Shown here piece after piece: positions 62,648 to 64,000 of a stretch of 64,000 bases of DNA. The DNA comes from Archangium_A sp035910535 (GTDB lineage: Bacteria > Myxococcota > Myxococcia > Myxococcales > Myxococcaceae): NCBI GenBank assembly GCA_035910535.1, contig JAMHXF010000057.1, positions 4,345 to 68,344 on the forward strand, written 5' to 3'. A model generated the notes under the pieces. The model worked only from the letters and a program-made list of their open reading frames with translations, ran no database searches and was not told the DNA's origin. Each line of letters starts with the position of its first letter. Position 1 is the first letter of the stretch. A program made the translations under genes and the position numbers.

Positions 62648-63088
62648 ATGCCTTCCCTTCCTGAAGTGCTGAATGATGCTGCGAAGAAGCCGAAAGTGGT
62701 CGACGACTGCCTGGTGCTGATCGATCAGGAAGTCGCCGACAAAGGCGGCCTCACGGGCCTCGCCATCAAGGCCGGTTACGCAGCGGTGAAGGGCGTGAAG
62801 CCCGGCTTCATCAAAGACGCCGTCAACTCGCTGCTGCCGGAGTTCGCCGTCGCGCTCGACCCGATTTTTCAGGAGGCGAAGACGAAGGGCACGCCAGTCG
62901 GCGCGCACTTCATTTCGAACCAGAGCCGCGTCGCTGACGCGCTGCTCGCCATCACCGACGCGAAGGCGGCGAAGTCTCCGCACGGCGTGGTGAAGGGCGC
63001 ATACGACCGGCTGCGTGGCACCGCGAAGAAGAACGTCGAGGCGGCGGTTCCCCGCCTCGGCCGCCTCATCGAGAAGCACTCGAACTGA
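62648..63088 (+). CDS. DUF6918-like cytoplasmic protein
   Basis: 146 residues from the ATG at 62648 (MPSLPEVLNDAAKKPKVVDD). All helical, with segments CLVLIDQEVADKGGLTGLAI, KAGYAAVKGVKPGFIKDAVN, and SRVADALLAITDAKAAKSPH. It matches a family of about 145-residue uncharacterised proteins widespread in actinobacteria and myxobacteria; the DUF number is from memory. No signal peptide. Function unknown. It is followed by 63 bp with nothing recognisable before the convergent repeat protein. Confidence 0.7.
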   Translation: MPSLPEVLNDAAKKPKVVDDCLVLIDQEVADKGGLTGLAIKAGYAAVKGVKPGFIKDAVNSLLPEFAVALDPIFQEAKTKGTPVGAHFISNQSRVADALLAITDAKAAKSPHGVVKGAYDRLRGTAKKNVEAAVPRLGRLIEKHSN

Positions 63089-63151
63089 GCCGCCGCCCGC
63101 GCATGAATACAATGCGACGGGCGTTCTGCAAGACGAGGTAGGTGCGTCACC

Positions 63152-64000
63152 TCAAGGTACGCGCAGCGCGTTGATCACCACGGTGCTCCACGACGGCAGG
63201 CTTCCGCTGGGCACGCCGGAGTCCGGCGACACCGTGACTTTGTACGTGCCGGGGTACAGCGATGCGGTCCAGCTCCAGTCAGTCGCGCTGTTGTTGCAGC
63301 GAATTGAAACGCGCTGGTTGAAGCGTGTGTCAGTCGCGTGCTCGAACTCGATGTCGACGACGTCGTAGCCCGAGTAGCAGCCCGGCGGCGGCGCGACACC
63401 GTTCCGCGTCACCACTCCAGAGACGACGTGCTGCGGCGGCACTGGCACGTCGAGCGCCACATTCGACTGCGGTCCTGAGACGGCAAACGCAGTCCTCACC
63501 ACGGTGCTCCACGACGGCAGGCTTCCGCTGGGCACGCCGGAGTCCGGCGACACCGTGACTTTGTACGTGCCGGGGTACAGCGACGCAGTCCAGCTCCAGT
63601 CAGTCGCGCTGTTGTTGCAGCGAATTGAAACGCGCTGATTGAAGCGTGTGTCGGTCGCGTGCTCGAACTCGATGTCGACGACGTCGTAGCCCGAGTAGCA
63701 GCCCGACAGCGGCGCGACACCGTTCCGCGTCACCACGCCAGAGACGAAGTGCTGCGGCGGCACGGGCACGTCGAGCGCCACATTCGACTGCGGTCCTGAG
63801 ACAGCAAACGCAGTCCTCGCGACGGTGCTCCACGACGGTAGGTTTCCGCTGGGCACGCCGGAGTCCGGCGACACCGTGACTTTGTACGTGCCGGGGTACA
63901 GCGACGCAGTCCAGCTCCAGTCAGTCGCGCTGTTGTTGCAGCGAATTGAAACGCGCTGATTGAAGCGTGTGTCGGTCGCGTGCTCGAACTCGATGTCGAC
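63152..64000 (-). CDS. Secreted tandem-repeat protein (partial, N-terminus beyond the right edge)
   Basis: 283 codons are in the window, read leftwards to a stop at 63152; the start lies outside. The protein is made of 107-residue units. Each has a beta-rich segment VVSGVVTRNGVAP with a Cys (PGCYSGYDVVDIEFEHATDT), a second Cys in VSIRCNNSATDWSWTASLYP, and GTYKVTVSPDSGVPSGSLPS. The SGVVTRNG start looks like a carboxypeptidase-regulatory-like or Big/MG2-type beta sandwich, and GTYKV like its closing strand. The two Cys per unit could form a disulfide. Likely a surface or secreted adhesion-type protein. Sequence quality across near-identical repeats must be viewed with care. Confidence 0.8.
   Translation of the reverse strand, partial: VDIEFEHATDTRFNQRVSIRCNNSATDWSWTASLYPGTYKVTVSPDSGVPSGNLPSWSTVARTAFAVSGPQSNVALDVPVPPQHFVSGVVTRNGVAPLSGCYSGYDVVDIEFEHATDTRFNQRVSIRCNNSATDWSWTASLYPGTYKVTVSPDSGVPSGSLPSWSTVVRTAFAVSGPQSNVALDVPVPPQHVVSGVVTRNGVAPPPGCYSGYDVVDIEFEHATDTRFNQRVSIRCNNSATDWSWTASLYPGTYKVTVSPDSGVPSGSLPSWSTVVINALRVP
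63176..63496. repeat. 321-bp tandem repeat, unit 1
   Basis: It begins CACCACGGTGCTCCACGACG and recurs at 63497 and 63818 at exact 321-bp spacing (107 codons). By eye it differs from unit 2 at only a handful of positions over the whole unit, so the array is either recent or kept uniform by gene conversion. Confidence 0.9.
63497..63817. repeat. 321-bp tandem repeat, unit 2
   Basis: Second complete unit, directly adjacent to unit 1 without spacer and in the same reading frame of the minus-strand gene. Differences include CCGGCGGCGG/CCGACAGCGG after CAGC and a few single bases. Confidence 0.9.
63818..64000. repeat. 321-bp tandem repeat, unit 3 (cut by the window edge)
   Basis: The first 183 bp of a third unit with the same order of words; it continues beyond the right edge. 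The number of further units is unknown. Confidence 0.9.

Noticed and set aside
63176..64000. Regular repeats considered as a CRISPR array
   Set aside because: Units are 321 bp, contiguous without spacers and in frame with a protein, so they are protein-coding tandem repeats.

Overview
The window is 64 kb of high-GC bacterial DNA (about two thirds GC by eye) with a strongly G/C-biased third codon position. The content points to a myxobacterium or close relative (Myxococcota): many lipoproteins with short signal peptides, a choice-of-anchor-D repeat protein, a Cys-rich Dickkopf-like lipoprotein, a TIGR02996 leucine-rich protein, a large Ser/Thr kinase, an NtrC-type two-component pair and several tripartite efflux pumps. 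The species cannot be named from the sequence alone. No rRNA, tRNA, CRISPR array, insertion sequence or prophage was recognised. Apart from one decayed antiporter fragment and one possibly decayed trigger-factor-like gene, the region looks like ordinary chromosome.

Layout. 1-7.7 kb: FUSC-type membrane protein (runs off the left edge), divergent flavin-dependent oxidoreductase, GAF protein, large choice-of-anchor-D lipoprotein and a small barrel-like protein. 7.7-19.2 kb: an antiporter remnant, then two tripartite RND pumps in tandem on the minus strand, a heavy-metal (HME) system and a multidrug-type (HAE1) system. 19.3-27.3 kb: a hypothetical protein, NtrC-family regulator plus histidine kinase, an ABC exporter and an MscS-type channel. 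27.4-32 kb: NCS1 permease, MmsA-type semialdehyde dehydrogenase and class III aminotransferase, which together suggest uptake and breakdown of a pyrimidine, hydantoin or beta-amino acid. 32-36.1 kb: leucine-rich, membrane and Cys-rich surface proteins.

36.1-42 kb holds the most unusual locus. A gene at 38802-41129 encodes one polypeptide in which a complete prokaryotic pentameric ligand-gated ion channel (Cys-loop receptor family) is followed, after its fourth membrane helix, by a family-5 (peptide/oligopeptide-type) ABC solute-binding domain. The predicted topology puts both domains in the periplasm. It is followed by a lipoprotein gene and lies divergently next to an M20 peptidase lipoprotein that is translationally coupled to a BamA/TamA-like outer-membrane protein.

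42-53 kb: zinc-ribbon and PspC proteins, an alpha/beta hydrolase with a metallophosphoesterase, a ceramidase-like lipoprotein, a trigger-factor-like gene, an FAD monooxygenase, a Ser/Thr kinase and a ParDE-like toxin-antitoxin pair with a perfect palindromic operator. 53-60 kb: a GDPD-like phosphodiesterase with a CapA-like protein, a second heavy-metal RND system led by a Cys-rich small protein, and an SMR exporter. 60-64 kb: YgiD-type dioxygenase, a membrane protein, MmcQ/YjbR, an SDR and, at the right edge, a protein built from nearly identical 107-residue repeats.

Most start codons were chosen because they put a signal peptide or the first conserved domain at the N-terminus; GTG starts and 1-17 bp overlaps between adjacent genes are common.
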